Shown: positions 31,500-43,516, counted from the first letter of the stretch. The stretch is 64,000 nt of DNA from Paraspadella gotoi (GCA_051294375.1 CM119267.1:8891709-8955708), one strand, 5' to 3'. The notes: generated by a model not told the origin, from the letters alone. Made by a program: numbers and translations.

Positions 31500-32500
31500 T
31501 TATTTTGTTTGCTATACCTGGTAATAATTAATATTCTACTTGCGAGACAATCTCGCTGGCTTTACTTGAAATTAATCTTATTCTTCTGATCGAGAAAAAA
31601 AAACCGAACCGTCTCGCCACGCCTCCCTACCCACTGGGCTCTCAGTTGTTTGTTGTTTTGGCACTGACACGTAGTATATCGGTAGTAAGGAAACGGCATA
31701 AGCGATTAAACCTTTCCCTATTTTTTTTTCTTTCTCTTTTTCTCTCATTTTTTTTCTCCTCTTCCCGTTTTTTTTTCCGCACCTTTGCTTCCGTTGATTT
31801 GTTGTGATGGAATTCCTTCCATTCCACCGAACAGCAATTTCCTTCCTTCCTTCTATTTTTTTTCCCCTTTTTCTTTATTTTTTCCCTTCGATTTTCTTGT
31901 TCCTTTTTTTTCTTTTTTTTTTTCCCCTTTACTTCATCCCCTTCGATTTATATTTTCGAGACGGTTTTTCACTTCCTTTTTTTTATATTTGCTCTTTTTG
32001 TGAGAATTAAAAACAAGAGCTTATCTGTTTTGTTGCACGTTTGGTTTCCGCATTTTTTTTTTCCTGGATATTTTCTTGAAGGGAAATACAAAATTTTGGA
32101 AATACATAGAATAAAGGCACAACATAGAAGTACTAAAGTGCTTCTGACATGCAAGGCTAAAAAAATAACAGAAAAACAAAAAACAAAAAAATTTAAATTG
32201 TATTTATTTTGTAAAAAATAACTTTTTTGGGAGATAAAAAGCCGTAAAAAATACCTTCGAAAAAAGAAAATTATGAATAATGATACATCTAAACTGAAAA
32301 AGACAGAAATAAACCAGGAAATAGGAAAGACTCGAAAAAAAAAACTAAAAGAAAAGAAATAAAAAAAGGAGAAAAGAAAGATATCGCTTCGGCCCTTGGT
32401 CGTCTTCCTCCCCATAACTCGCTTACGATTGACTCGAAAATCCTTCGCTCGATTTCTTCAGTCGGCCAAAGAATCAGAGAAGATCGGAGATGGAATTCCC
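31500..32500 (+). other. AT-rich and pyrimidine-rich unique sequence; no gene seen
   Basis: Holds T-rich belts at 31,720-32,000 and A-rich belts at 32,160-32,380. Frames of 60-150 codons here are Phe- or Lys-rich and track composition. Confidence 0.45.
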
Positions 32501-32519
32501 CCCGGGAAATGGGGGGGGA

Positions 32520-32735
32520 AAGAGATGGCATCAGCGCAGTGTTCACCATTGGATGGAAAAGGGAATGACCTCAAGGGAGAGATGGAATCATCACCATAGG
32601 ATAGAAAAGGGAATCATCAAAGGTGAGAGATGGAATCATCACCATGGGATAGAAAAGTGATAGATGAAATCAGCGGAGTGATCACCATTGGTGAGAGATG
32701 GAATCACCATGGTAAACACCAATCACCGATGGACT
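32520..32735 (+). repeat. Degenerate minisatellite with gagagatggaatcatcacca motif
   Basis: Three to five imperfect units of about 45-50 bp sharing gagatggaatcatcacca and ggatagaaaagg words, with partial deletions between them. Confidence 0.8.
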
Positions 32736-33122
32736 TACGGTACTAAGCGTCGGGGAGAAGTGAAATAACGTCGCTTACACGCGACAGTCGCGACACGGCA
32801 GCGGTAATGAGAAAATGTTTAAAATTGATGGCTTTAATCTTTAACGCGCATTGACTCAAGGCTTTTGTAGCAATTTCTTATTATACTATCCCGGCTCATT
32901 TTGTTATTTGGTTATTTTTAAATTAAGATTTTTTAGCAGAGTATCACGGAAGGTTGTGAGGGTCGCGGTTCGGAGAAAACAAAAACACTTTTGAAAATTT
33001 AAAAACTTGAGACTGCCATTTTGAAGAGCAGGAAAATGCATTAGAAGAAGAGAAAGAGTGAGTGGGAAAAAATGGAAGATTTTAAACCGGAAAAAAAAGA
33101 AAAGATGAGGCTTATTGTCAAC

Positions 33123-33123
<1 letters not shown>

Positions 33124-33162
<39 letters not shown>
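33124..33162 (+). repeat. (GA)n microsatellite
   Basis: About 38 bp of pure GA. Confidence 0.95.
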
Positions 33163-33164
<2 letters not shown>

Positions 33165-33843
33165 TTTTATTGTTATTATTATCATTTCTCTCTCCCAAAA
33201 AAAAAGGGAAAAGATGGAAAAGGGAAAAGATGAGGAATAAATGGATTCGTGAAGAGAGATAATGTGAGAAACGTGGTTCCCGGGAGCCAAGGATGGGGGG
33301 AGCGTTTGGGGGGCGGCAACGCACCGCCCGATGGCCCAACGGGAGTTTCGAGTATTTAATGCAAAAGAGAACGAAGCAAAAAAACAAACAAACAAACATA
33401 AACAAAACCGCGGAAAAAGCTCGTGCTTAACTCAATTCACATTCATTCCACTTTCTTTGTCTCTTAACCGGATTGGAAATTGAGAAAAAAAACGATCGGT
33501 ACCCGTGATATTAGGTAACATTATTTTTAGTAACAGTTCGCTTATTATATAAACCTCGTCGTTTATTGCTTTATTTTTAGCTAAAAAATTTTCTCGCCAC
33601 CTAAAAAAAACAAATTAAAAAAATTGGCGTCACAACGTCGAAAAAGGTTTTAGCAAAAATAAAAATAAAAATTTGATGAATTTGATTAAATTTAAAAACT
33701 CGATGAAAATTTTGTTTTAATAGAGGAGCGTAATTAAAAGGAATCGCTCTCTCAAACCAGGGATGGAGATAAAGGTGCCGGGGGGGGAAGTATACTCTTT
33801 CTCACTTCATATTTTTATTATTAATTTAAAGCAGATGAGATAT

Positions 33844-33844
<1 letters not shown>

Positions 33845-33906
<62 letters not shown>
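33845..33906 (+). repeat. (GA)n at the outer edge of inverted repeat A
   Basis: Compound GA run with one gagacg interruption. Its inverted partner is the (TC)n at about 40,809-40,841. Sequence beyond both runs is unrelated. Confidence 0.93.
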
Positions 33907-33907
<1 letters not shown>

Positions 33908-34399
33908 AAGAAGAGAAAGAGAGGTAACAATGAAAAGTAGAGAGAAGAACAGAAAGAAAGAGAGAAAAGAGAACTCGCCAAAAAGAGAAAGAGAAACACA
34001 AAAGCCGAAGCGGATTCGGAGATCGACGAGTATAAGCAACCATCGGTCCCGCGTTCGTCCGTCATATCCGTACGACATCGGTCGTCGTCAGGGTGTACGC
34101 TTTCCGTGCCTCCCAAACGGCCCATCGAGGGTGTGACGAGTTTTTTCTTTTTTTCCTTTTTTTTTTTGAGGCGAATTGAAACGGGTGGGCGGCGATCGCG
34201 GCGAATGCGGAGAAACAGGGAGCGAAGGTAAAGGGGGGTTAAGCGGGGGGGGCGGGCGGGAGACACGAACTGGAGGAATTCTTACAAAAGCAGCGTCGGT
34301 ATCTGATGAAGTTCGGTGCTCGAAGCGGTGTGGAGGACGGGGGGATAAGGATCGATGCGTCAGGTGGGAGGAAGCCCGTAGAGGGGTAAAAAGAAACAT

Positions 34400-34700
34400 C
34401 GAGGGTAGTGATTGGTGCGAGTAAAGAAAAATTGAGGGTAGTAATTTCGTAAAGAAATGAGGAGTAGTATGTTCGGTAAAAGAAAATGAGTAGGTATTTC
34501 GTAAAAAGAGAAATGAGGGTAAGTATTTTCGTAAAAAGAGAAATGAGTCACAGTATTGTACTAAAAGAAAATGAGCGGTAGTATTTTCGTAAAAAGAAAA
34601 TGAGGGTAGTGATTTCGTAAAAGGAAAAATGAGGCTATATTAAATCGTAAAAAAAGAAATGAGGGTAGTAATTATCGTAAAAGAAAAGAGGTAGTATTTC
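34400..34700 (+). repeat. Minisatellite, about 30-bp unit
   Basis: Nine or ten imperfect units of tttcgtaaaaagaaatgagg plus a gtagta word. In the right arm of inverted repeat A this place is a 554-N gap (40,083-40,636), so the array is resolved only here. Confidence 0.92.
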
Positions 34701-35399
34701 GTTTGGAGTTTGAAATAAAAAACTGAAAGAGAAGAAGTAAAATTGTGGACGTAATTGTATTGTTTCTTTGTTTTCGATGGTCTAGTCGGAAAAAAAAGGG
34801 CATTATCAGTTTTTCGGGCCGTACAATGGAAATAGTCGACAAAAGACAATCGATGCAAAGAAGAAGAAGGATAAATAATTTGGAAACAAAATAAGACAGA
34901 GCATTGATCAACTTGCATAAGTCGAAAATAAATGTCTACGAAAATTGAAAAGATTAACAAAAAAAGAAAAGCAAAAACGAAAATGAAAAAGAAAGAGAAA
35001 GAAACAAAAAACCCGTGAATACAGAACTCCAAGACGAAACGAGGCTTCAGGTAATTACTTCCTAAATTAGTAATTACTTCCTAAATTAGTAATAGTTCCT
35101 GGAATTTGAAAACGTCAATTTTTTGGTCCCTTTGTTTTTTGCTATTACCGGGCGTCCATTCACTTCTTATTATAAAGGCGCTACAACTAAGAAGCGAGAG
35201 AAGGAGGACCCAGATTGCAATACATTTATTTCTCTATCATTCTCTCTCACTCCTTCTCTCCTCTTTCCTCTCTCTCACTATCTTCGTTACGCGATTCGAC
35301 TCTCGCTGGCATTTTTTTGCACTTTTTTTTGTCGGCCGAGCGAAAATTCGCTAAATTTAATTTTCTGTTCACTGCATGCAATTTCGAAGTAGACGCCGA

Positions 35400-35455
35400 T
35401 CTCTCTCTCCTCTCTCTCTCTCTCTCTCGTTCTCTCTCTCGTCTCTCCTCTCTCT

Positions 35456-35491
<36 letters not shown>

Positions 35492-35492
35492 C
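35400..35492 (+). repeat. (TC)n tract
   Basis: TC dinucleotides with a few CC and GT interruptions. The corresponding position in the right arm is hidden in the 286-N gap. Confidence 0.95.
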
Positions 35493-35493
35493 T

Positions 35494-35645
35494 CTCCTTC
35501 GGACCCGGCCGCAGTAACGCGGCGGCGAACCCGGGGGTCGGTGTGTCGTAAGGCCGAATTATCGTTATCCCCCGGTCGTAAGGAATGACCCTCCCCTACG
35601 TGGGGCCCGCGCGGCTCCGCACGGCCAGGCTCCGCGCCGGCCGCT
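35494..35645 (+). other. GC- and CpG-rich patch
   Basis: About 150 bp of strongly CpG-rich sequence directly after a TC tract, with words such as cggcggcgaacccggggg and ggctccgcgccggccgc. It stands out from AT-rich surroundings. It could be a small CpG-rich promoter or the GC-rich end of a mobile element. No gene or element is identified. Its inverted partner is mostly lost in the gap at 39,081-39,366. Confidence 0.5.
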
Positions 35646-36414
35646 AAAAACCCTTATTATTAACGCGTTTTCGAAACGATCCAAACAAAGTAGCCCACGT
35701 CGAATAACAAATAAAAATTTCCATGAAGGCGTTCGAGTTTTTAAAAACGATTTTTTTTTTATTTTGCCAGGCGGAAAAAAATATTTAAAAATAATTCCTT
35801 GCACGCATTTGTAGTAAACTAGTTTGCAAAATGTTTATAGGAGGTGAAACAGAGATAAAATTGAAAATATTTTCATAAAAAATTATTAGTAAACTCGTTT
35901 AAAATTCGATTGAGGCGCGCTTTTTTTATCAAACTTCAACTTGGATTTATTTTTAACTCGTTTAATTTATACTGTGGAAATTAAGTTTGACTCGAATTTC
36001 GCATTTATGAAATTAAAACCAAGCGCTGAACAAATTGAAAAAAAAAAAAACAAAAAATTTTTACACTCTTTTTAATTCTTAAAGGAGCACTTGATTAATT
36101 TGTCTCAGTTTTGCTTTAATGGCTGTTTTCTAGGTTGCTTTTTGCGATGCATATTTAAACAAACGCTTTTCTTTGGCCAGCGACGGACGAGGCACTGAAG
36201 ATAATGATAATCTCGTCGCACGAGGGCGCGAAAACCCGAGTACGAATTAACGAGAATAAGAAAACGGGACGACGATGAACGACGAGCGAGACGATAAAGT
36301 GCTCACCTTCGATTTAAAGTGTCGAGAAAAAAGTCCAATATGAGATCAAGTTGTCAGGAATCGGGAAAGGAGGATTACATGAGAAAATTCTGAAGAAGAA
36401 GAAATTAAATGAAC

Positions 36415-36485
36415 TCTCTCTCTCTTCTCTCATCTCTCTCAATCCTCTCTCCTCTCTCTCTCTCTCTCCTCTCTCTCTCCTCTCT
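36415..36485 (+). repeat. (TC)n tract, interrupted
   Basis: TC-rich, about 70 bp. Its inverted partner in the right arm is partly hidden in the 185-N gap and partly visible as (GA)n at 38,274-38,306. Confidence 0.93.
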
Positions 36486-37198
36486 TGCAAGAACAAATGC
36501 TACATTCAGAAACTGACTGCTAAAGTAAAAGATGATGACGAAACTTGCCACAGAACCAAAACGGCCAGCCCAAGCACAACGCGAAGAACAACATTTATCT
36601 AATATCTTTATAATGTAAACAACTTTGTCCAAGTGATAGAGAGAGAGAGAGGAAGAGCGAGAGCGAGAGAGATTCCGCACGGGGAACGCACACATACAAT
36701 TTATTTACTCTCCTATTGAATCCTACTCGGCGAAAGGTCGAGACGTTTTTCCCAACAACGCATTTAGAAAAGTGTTTTTGCCGACGTAATAAATTTCTTT
36801 TGTGGTCTGTCTCAAAAGAGGGCCTTTATTTTCTTTTTTCACTATCAGGATCTCCATCCTTTTTCCTTGTCTTTTTTTTAAAACTTTTTTCTTTCTTCCT
36901 AATTTTTTCCCCCTTTTCAGTGTGCCAAGTTTCGGAATCCTGATTTAATTTAAAACTTTTCATTGTCTCACTATATCTTTCACTCTCCCTTCTTCTTTCT
37001 CATCCATCTTTCTCTCCGCTCACCCTCCTTCTTTCTCCCTCGCCTACTCCACATTCCCCTCCTCTCCCCTCATATCTTCACCTCATCTCCCCTCCCAACT
37101 CCCCTTCCATCCTCAACGCTCCTCGTTCCTAATGCGGCTTTAACAAGTGGTTTCTCACCAAAATTGCGCATTTTTCACAATTTGTCATTCTCGCTCCA

Positions 37199-37223
37199 NN
37201 NNNNNNNNNNNNNNNNNNNNNNN
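37199..37223. other. Assembly gap, 25 N, beside the axis of inverted repeat A
   Basis: Exactly 25 N. The roughly 400 bp between here and 37,620 form the loop of the inverted repeat and are not mirrored. Confidence 0.99.
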
Positions 37224-37682
37224 TTTTTTCTTTCTCTCTTCCACCATCTCTCTCTCTCTCTTCTAACTTCACTCGATTCCTTTTAATTTCATTTAATGTC
37301 TCCTAATTTGGAAAAGACCCACGAACCGCAGGCGTCTTTATTTGCCAGGGGGTGCGGCTCGTGGGGGGGGAGGGGTGGGAGTGGGGGTTAAGTGGGTGAC
37401 GGCCTCGAGGGCGGGAGTGGGAGGCGAGTCTTAGCAGTTGCTCCGACGTCGAAATCAACTTGAAATAATCGAGTTTTTATGGCTCCGACTCACGTCTCCC
37501 TCTCGCTCTCTCTCCCCGGTCTCTCTCTCTCTTTTTCTCTCTTACCCACTCTCCCTGCCACAGCTCTTTCCTTCTCTCTCTCTTTTTCTCTCTCTCTCTC
37601 TCGATCTCTCTCCCCGTGAGAGATTGGAGCGAGAACTGAAAATTGTGAAAAAATGCAATTTGGTGAGAAACCACTTTTAAAG

Positions 37683-37692
37683 NNNNNNNNNN
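37683..37692. other. Assembly gap, 10 N
   Basis: Short standard-length gap inside the right arm of inverted repeat A. The left arm has continuous T-rich sequence at the equivalent place. Confidence 0.99.
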
Positions 37693-37784
37693 GAGTGGAG
37701 ATCCTGAGCATAAAAAAGAAAATAAAGGCCTCTTTTGAAGAAGAAAAAAAAAAGAAATTTATTACGTCGGCAAACACTTTTAAA

Positions 37785-38001
37785 NNNNNNNNNNNNNNNN
37801 NNNNNNNNNNNNNNNNNNNNNNNNNNNNNNNNNNNNNNNNNNNNNNNNNNNNNNNNNNNNNNNNNNNNNNNNNNNNNNNNNNNNNNNNNNNNNNNNNNNN
37901 NNNNNNNNNNNNNNNNNNNNNNNNNNNNNNNNNNNNNNNNNNNNNNNNNNNNNNNNNNNNNNNNNNNNNNNNNNNNNNNNNNNNNNNNNNNNNNNNNNNN
38001 N
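37785..38001. other. Assembly gap, 217 N
   Basis: Lies in the right arm of A. The corresponding left-arm sequence is around 36,710-36,760. Confidence 0.99.
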
Positions 38002-38088
38002 GAAATAAAATTGTATGTGTGCGTTCCCCGTGTCGAGAATCTCTCTCGCTCTCGCTCTCTCTCTCTCTCTATCACTGACAAAAGTTGT

Positions 38089-38273
38089 NNNNNNNNNNNN
38101 NNNNNNNNNNNNNNNNNNNNNNNNNNNNNNNNNNNNNNNNNNNNNNNNNNNNNNNNNNNNNNNNNNNNNNNNNNNNNNNNNNNNNNNNNNNNNNNNNNNN
38201 NNNNNNNNNNNNNNNNNNNNNNNNNNNNNNNNNNNNNNNNNNNNNNNNNNNNNNNNNNNNNNNNNNNNNNNNN
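38089..38273. other. Assembly gap, 185 N, leaving through (GA)n
   Basis: Right flank is a GA run. The left-arm equivalent (about 36,430-36,620) includes a TC tract. Confidence 0.99.
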
Positions 38274-38309
<36 letters not shown>

Positions 38310-39080
38310 ATTTAAGCTTCTGTCTTCTCAGATTTTTGCTCCAGTAATCCTCCTTCCCGATGCCTGACAATTGATCTCATATTGGTTACTTTTTTCCGAC
38401 ACTTTAAATCAAGGTGAGCCTTTATCGTCTCCATCGTCGTCATCGTCGTCCGCTTTCTTATCATCGCTAATTCTACTCCGGTTTTCGCGCCCTCGTGCGA
38501 CGAGAATTATCATTATCTTCAGAGTGCCTCGTCCGTCGATGGCCAAAGAAGCGTTTGTGTTAAATATTGCATCAAAAAAGCAACAAAAACAGCATTAAAG
38601 CAATAACTGAGACGAAATTAATTCAATGCCTCCTTTAAGAATTAAAAGGAGTTAATTTTTTTTTTTTTTTTTTTCAATTTGTTTCAGCGCTTGTTTTTAA
38701 TTTCATAAGCGAATTCGAGTCTAAACTTAATTTCCACAGTATAAATTAAACGAGTTAAAAAATAAATCCAAGTTGAAGTTGATTAAAAAACGCGCGCCTC
38801 AATCGAATTAAACGATTTACTAAATTATTTTTTATGAAAATATTTTCAATTTTCATCTCTGTTTTACCTATAAACAACTTTGCAAAATAGTTTACTTACA
38901 AAATTGCGTGCAATGAATTTTTTTTTAAATATTTTTTCCGCCGGCAAAATAAAAAAAAATCGTTTTTAAAAAACTCGAACGCCCTTCAGGGAAATTTTTA
39001 TTTGTATTCGACGTGGGGCTACTTTGTTTGGGATCGTTTCGAAACGACGTTAATAAAAGGGTTTTTAGCGGCCGGGGCGG

Positions 39081-39366
39081 NNNNNNNNNNNNNNNNNNNN
39101 NNNNNNNNNNNNNNNNNNNNNNNNNNNNNNNNNNNNNNNNNNNNNNNNNNNNNNNNNNNNNNNNNNNNNNNNNNNNNNNNNNNNNNNNNNNNNNNNNNNN
39201 NNNNNNNNNNNNNNNNNNNNNNNNNNNNNNNNNNNNNNNNNNNNNNNNNNNNNNNNNNNNNNNNNNNNNNNNNNNNNNNNNNNNNNNNNNNNNNNNNNNN
39301 NNNNNNNNNNNNNNNNNNNNNNNNNNNNNNNNNNNNNNNNNNNNNNNNNNNNNNNNNNNNNNNNNN
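39081..39366. other. Assembly gap, 286 N
   Basis: Equivalent left-arm sequence is the TC tract plus CpG-rich patch at about 35,390-35,640, both hard to sequence. Confidence 0.99.
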
Positions 39367-40082
39367 CTTCGAAATTCGCATAGCAGTGAGAAAATTAAAT
39401 TTTTAGCGAATTTTCGCGTCGGCCGACAAAAAAGTGCAAAAATGCAGCTAGAGGCGAATCGTGAACGAGAGATAGTGAGAGAGAGAAAGAGAGAGAGAGT
39501 GAGTGAGAGGCAGAATGATAGAGAAATAAATGTTATTGCTAATCTGGGTCTCTCCTTCTCTTGCTTCTTAGTTTAGCGCCTTTTTACATAAGAAGTAATG
39601 GAGTCCCCGGTAATTAGCAAAAAACAAAGGGACCAAAAAAAAAATTGACGTTTTCAAATTCAGGAACTAATTACTAATTTAGGAAGTAATTACCTGAGCC
39701 TCGTTTCGTCTCTGAGTTCTGTATTTCACGGTTTTTTTGTTTTTTTTTTTCTTTCTTCTTTCTTTTCATTTTCGTTTTTTGCCTTTTCTTTTTTTTTAAT
39801 CTTTTCAATTTTCGTAGACATTTATTTTCGACTCATGCAGATGTTTATCAATCTCTGTCTTATTTTGTTTCCAAATCTATTTTCATCTTTCTAATTCTAT
39901 CTTTGCATCGATTGTCTTTTGTCGACTATCTCCATTGTTACGGCCCGAAAAACGTGATTAATGCCCTTTTTCTTTCCGACTGAGACAACGAAAACAAAGA
40001 AACAATACAATACGTCCACAATTTTTACTTCTTCCTCTTCAGTTTTTATTTCAAAACTCCAAACGAAATACTACCCTCTTTT

Positions 40083-40636
40083 NNNNNNNNNNNNNNNNNN
40101 NNNNNNNNNNNNNNNNNNNNNNNNNNNNNNNNNNNNNNNNNNNNNNNNNNNNNNNNNNNNNNNNNNNNNNNNNNNNNNNNNNNNNNNNNNNNNNNNNNNN
40201 NNNNNNNNNNNNNNNNNNNNNNNNNNNNNNNNNNNNNNNNNNNNNNNNNNNNNNNNNNNNNNNNNNNNNNNNNNNNNNNNNNNNNNNNNNNNNNNNNNNN
40301 NNNNNNNNNNNNNNNNNNNNNNNNNNNNNNNNNNNNNNNNNNNNNNNNNNNNNNNNNNNNNNNNNNNNNNNNNNNNNNNNNNNNNNNNNNNNNNNNNNNN
40401 NNNNNNNNNNNNNNNNNNNNNNNNNNNNNNNNNNNNNNNNNNNNNNNNNNNNNNNNNNNNNNNNNNNNNNNNNNNNNNNNNNNNNNNNNNNNNNNNNNNN
40501 NNNNNNNNNNNNNNNNNNNNNNNNNNNNNNNNNNNNNNNNNNNNNNNNNNNNNNNNNNNNNNNNNNNNNNNNNNNNNNNNNNNNNNNNNNNNNNNNNNNN
40601 NNNNNNNNNNNNNNNNNNNNNNNNNNNNNNNNNNNN
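40083..40636. other. Assembly gap, 554 N
   Basis: Equivalent left-arm sequence is about 34,070-34,690, containing the 30-bp minisatellite. The lengths agree well. Confidence 0.99.
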
Positions 40637-40803
40637 ACGACGACGACGAGGACCGATGGTTGCCTTTGATAAACTCTCGATCTCCGATTATCCGCTTCGC
40701 TTTTGTGTTTCTCTTTCTCTCTTTTGGCGAGCTTCTCTTTCTCCTCCTTTCTTTTATTTTCTTTTCTCTCTACTTTTCATTATTACCTCCCTGTTCCTTT
40801 CTT

Positions 40804-40845
<42 letters not shown>

Positions 40846-41345
40846 GTCGGTGATCGAAAGACCGTGAAGCCGAGATTAGATCGTGAGGCCGATTGTGAAG
40901 AACCGACAACGATAAATCCGACGACGATGATGATGATGATGATGATGACGATCACAATCGGACCCAAGGCTCACAAATTCTTTGGGTTGTCGTGGAGTGA
41001 AAGACGATTGGACCCCGATTTTGGTTTTAATTCTGCCTCAATCTTTAAAATCTTTAGGCTTTTTAATTTAGGTGACAACCGCGAATGAACAGTCGAATTT
41101 TACGTTTTAGTCGGGAAACATTAAGTAGGAAGTAATAAGTATTTTGTTGATATTTTTATATTCTTAAATATTTTTAGAACTGATTAGTGGTTATTTCGAA
41201 TTCAAAATATTTTTTTAAGCTACGAAAAAATACCGTTTCAACTCTCTTTGGTTCCATCTACGCGAACCTTTATAACCAACTGACACATAAATATTTCCGG
41301 CCCAACGGTTCCTAAAAGAGTAATACAATTCGCCTTCTCGGTAAA

Positions 41346-41353
41346 TGACGTCA
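41346..41353. promoter_or_regulatory. Perfect CRE palindrome TGACGTCA
   Basis: The full CREB/ATF site lies in aaaTGACGTCAtga. In the inverted copy (about 46,025-46,035) it reads catgatcgtcattta, with one extra or altered base destroying the site. One arm must be erroneous or divergent here. Confidence 0.5.
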
Positions 41354-41401
41354 TGATTTTCCACCTATAAACGGCTAAAGGTTAAATACGTATTCTCGAA
41401 C

Positions 41402-41497
41402 TCATCTGGCGCCGACAACAAAAGTTCGAGGACCGAAATAAGAAATCGAATCTCCGGATTTAATCGAGTCAAGAAAATCAATCGAATTCGTCGCCAT
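41402..41497 (-). CDS. Short ORF, 31 codons, ATGGCGACG start; unknown
   Basis: On minus the ATG sits in aataaaATGGCGACG, about 75 bp downstream of an inverted CCAAT box. The product begins MATNSIDFLDSIKSGDSIS and ends FVVGAR before TGA. It reads like a genuine N-terminus, but in the inverted copy near 45,873 the start reads ATGGCCGACG and the frame shifts. It is either a real short frame damaged by read errors in one arm, or chance. Confidence 0.17.
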   Translation of the reverse strand: MATNSIDFLDSIKSGDSISYFGPRTFVVGAR

Positions 41498-41633
41498 TTT
41501 ATTTCTCTTTTCGATTCGATATTCGGATTTAATTTCTCGATCGAGATCGAGACAGACGCGATTGACCAATAGATGACTGACTCTTCGAGCGGTTCCATCA
41601 CGACCGCCAAAATCTCTCTCTATTTTTTTTTTT

Positions 41634-41972
41634 AGTTGCGCCGCGAGTACTCGCGGAGCAACTCTATAAGTCACTTTTCGGTCGGTCGGTCGATCGGTAT
41701 GTCTGTCCGTCTGTCTGTCCCACTTACATTAAAAACGCTTATAACTTGCTTATAGTTTGTGGATCATTTGTTAAAAATCGATCTAAGCGACTACTGGCGC
41801 CGCCTTTTGTTTTTAAAGAAATCTTATAAACTATAAAGAATAAATAATATGATAAGTAAAAAGAAAAGTAATGCGGAGCAACACCTTGGAATAACCGTTC
41901 CTTGTTTTTGGCTAATCAACTATTAAAGTCTTATAATTAAAAAAGTTGACTACTTTTTTTTGCGCCGCAGTG
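41634..41972. repeat. Short repeat-like element with 30-bp palindromic end
   Basis: It begins with a near-perfect 30-bp palindrome (41,634-41,663, one mismatch, core gcgagtactcgc). A tcggtcggtcg / gtctgtccgtctgtc box follows, then the phrase cttataacttgcttatag, and it ends tgcgccgcag at 41,961-41,970, echoing the gcgccgc of the start. The layout is reminiscent of short non-autonomous elements of other invertebrates that carry GTCTGTCCGTCTGTC boxes, but I cannot assign a family. It occurs once in each arm of B, so independent copies are not shown. Confidence 0.45.
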
Positions 41973-42299
41973 TAGTCGGATGCCAATTTGTCGCTCTGAT
42001 ACTTATTCTTATTGTTTTAGTGCGATAAAAATGTCACATATCCGAGCTCTTAAAATCACATTTAAAATCAAACCTTTCTTCTTTGTGCTATTTTCCGAGA
42101 CGACTCTTCGCCGATATCTCGCGACTCTTCTCACAAGTTCACTCATTGATAGAAATAAATCTCTATCGTTTTTTCTTTCACGATCTCGTTCACTCGCGTC
42201 ATTCACCCCTTCACCAGTCACCAACACCCCCCGTCTTGGGCTCACCATTTCACCGCTGCCTCTCCAGTCACTCGTTTCCGGCCCACGTCAACTCGTTTT

Positions 42300-42322
42300 C
42301 CACTCGACGAAAGACCAACTCT

Positions 42323-42353
<31 letters not shown>

Positions 42354-42762
42354 GTCCTCTCCTCTCTCTCTACTCCTCTCTTACTCTCTCTTCTCCTACT
42401 CTCTCCTCTCTCTATACATCCTCTCCCTCTCTTCGTCTCTCTTTTCAAAACAATCGTAGCCTCTGACTCGCCACGCCACAAACTGTGATCCTTCCCCGTC
42501 TCCATTTCGATTCTCAACTTTTTTTGTTCCTCATCCCCTCTCTTTTTCTCTCTCTCCACGTTCATCCCCTTCAATCCTTTCCTTCCCCCCTTTTCTTCCC
42601 CCCCTCTTCATCCATCTCTCCTCCATTTTCCCCTCCTTCCTCCTCCGTCCATCCTCCTCTTTGGCCCACCCTTCGATCCTCTAAACGGTGTGACTGCTAT
42701 GATCGCGAAATGTCTGATTCTCTCTTCTTCTGTCTTCTCTTGTATCTCTCCTTCTCTCTCTA

Positions 42763-42797
<35 letters not shown>

Positions 42798-42840
42798 CTT
42801 CTCTCCTCTCTCTCTCTCTCACGCTCCCGACGGCGGCGCG
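42300..42840 (+). repeat. Polypyrimidine belts with (TC)n
   Basis: C/T-rich throughout with TC runs at about 42,318-42,372 and 42,740-42,822. The mirrored region 44,520-45,020 is purine-rich, giving a 327-codon minus frame (44,386-45,369) that is almost entirely Ser/Leu/Thr/Arg and not a gene. Confidence 0.88.
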
Positions 42841-43516
42841 TCCACGAAAATCGCGAGCCGTACGTGATGTGTGCCAATAGGCTTTAGAAGCACGACCTGA
42901 CGAAGACGACAGACCTTGGGATATCCCCGGGCACCGCGCGCGCTGACTCAGGCGGAAAAGAGAAGAGAGAGAGAGCAGAGAGAAAGAGAGAGATTAAGAG
43001 AGAGGAGGAGAGAGGAAAGAGAGAGAAGATGACAGAGAGGAGAGGAGTGGAGAGAGGAGAGAGATGAGAGAGAGAGAGAGAGAGAATTGGACGGGTGAGA
43101 GCGAAAAAATGGGCAATTAACGGAGTGATGGGAATAATGTCTCCCAGCCTCGCCTCGCTTCCTCCTCCCCCTTCTTCTTCCCAACGGCTGCTTTCAGTAA
43201 TCTTCGTTACCCGTAATTAACCTCATAACCGTCTCAGGCGCGTTTCGGCATCGCAGCGTACCACGTTACGCCACTTGCGTCCACTGCACGATGCGTAAAC
43301 GTTGACGTTCACAACCTGAAAGACATCCAACGTTTGCAGAGAAAATTTGCCGTTGCATTTTTAACCTTTTGATGGCGATTTATTGTATTTTTTTCTTTGT
43401 GTTCATACTCATAGCGAGTCTACATATTTAATATAATACGATTTATAAGTGATTATTTGTTTGACTTTGAATGAAAGACTGTCATTCCTTGAATTCAAAT
43501 TATTTTTTTTTTTTTT

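Larger units (their letters stand above)
33845..37198 (+). repeat. Inverted repeat A, left arm
   Basis: This is the reverse complement of about 37,620-40,845 with scattered indels. Paired landmarks are 34,048 with 40,655, 34,712 with 40,062, 35,041 with 39,702, 36,340 with 38,400 and 36,690 with 38,020. All coordinate sums lie near 74,700-74,775. The outer edge is a GA run. The left arm is continuous, whereas the right arm is broken by five gaps. A 21-22 bp taattacttcctaaattag unit is doubled here near 35,053 but single in the right arm. No gene is recognised. Confidence 0.93.
37620..40845 (-). repeat. Inverted repeat A, right arm (gapped)
   Basis: Reverse complement of 33,845-37,198. Gaps at 37,683-37,692, 37,785-38,001, 38,089-38,273, 39,081-39,366 and 40,083-40,636 all fall where the left arm has continuous sequence. 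The two arms differ by several percent, mostly indels. It ends in a TC run immediately followed by inverted repeat B. Confidence 0.93.
40858..43516 (+). repeat. Inverted repeat B, left arm
   Basis: Reverse complement of about 43,765-46,540. Landmark pairs are 40,970 with 46,435 and 43,470 with 43,805, placing the axis near 43,650-43,700. The outer edge abuts the right end of A with no spacer. The arm contains the 340-bp element at 41,634-41,972, polypyrimidine belts at 42,320-42,450 and 42,520-42,830, and no recognised gene. Confidence 0.93.

Noticed and set aside
35494-35645. rRNA gene fragment, because of the GC-rich text.
   Set aside because: No conserved 18S, 5.8S or 28S word could be recognised.
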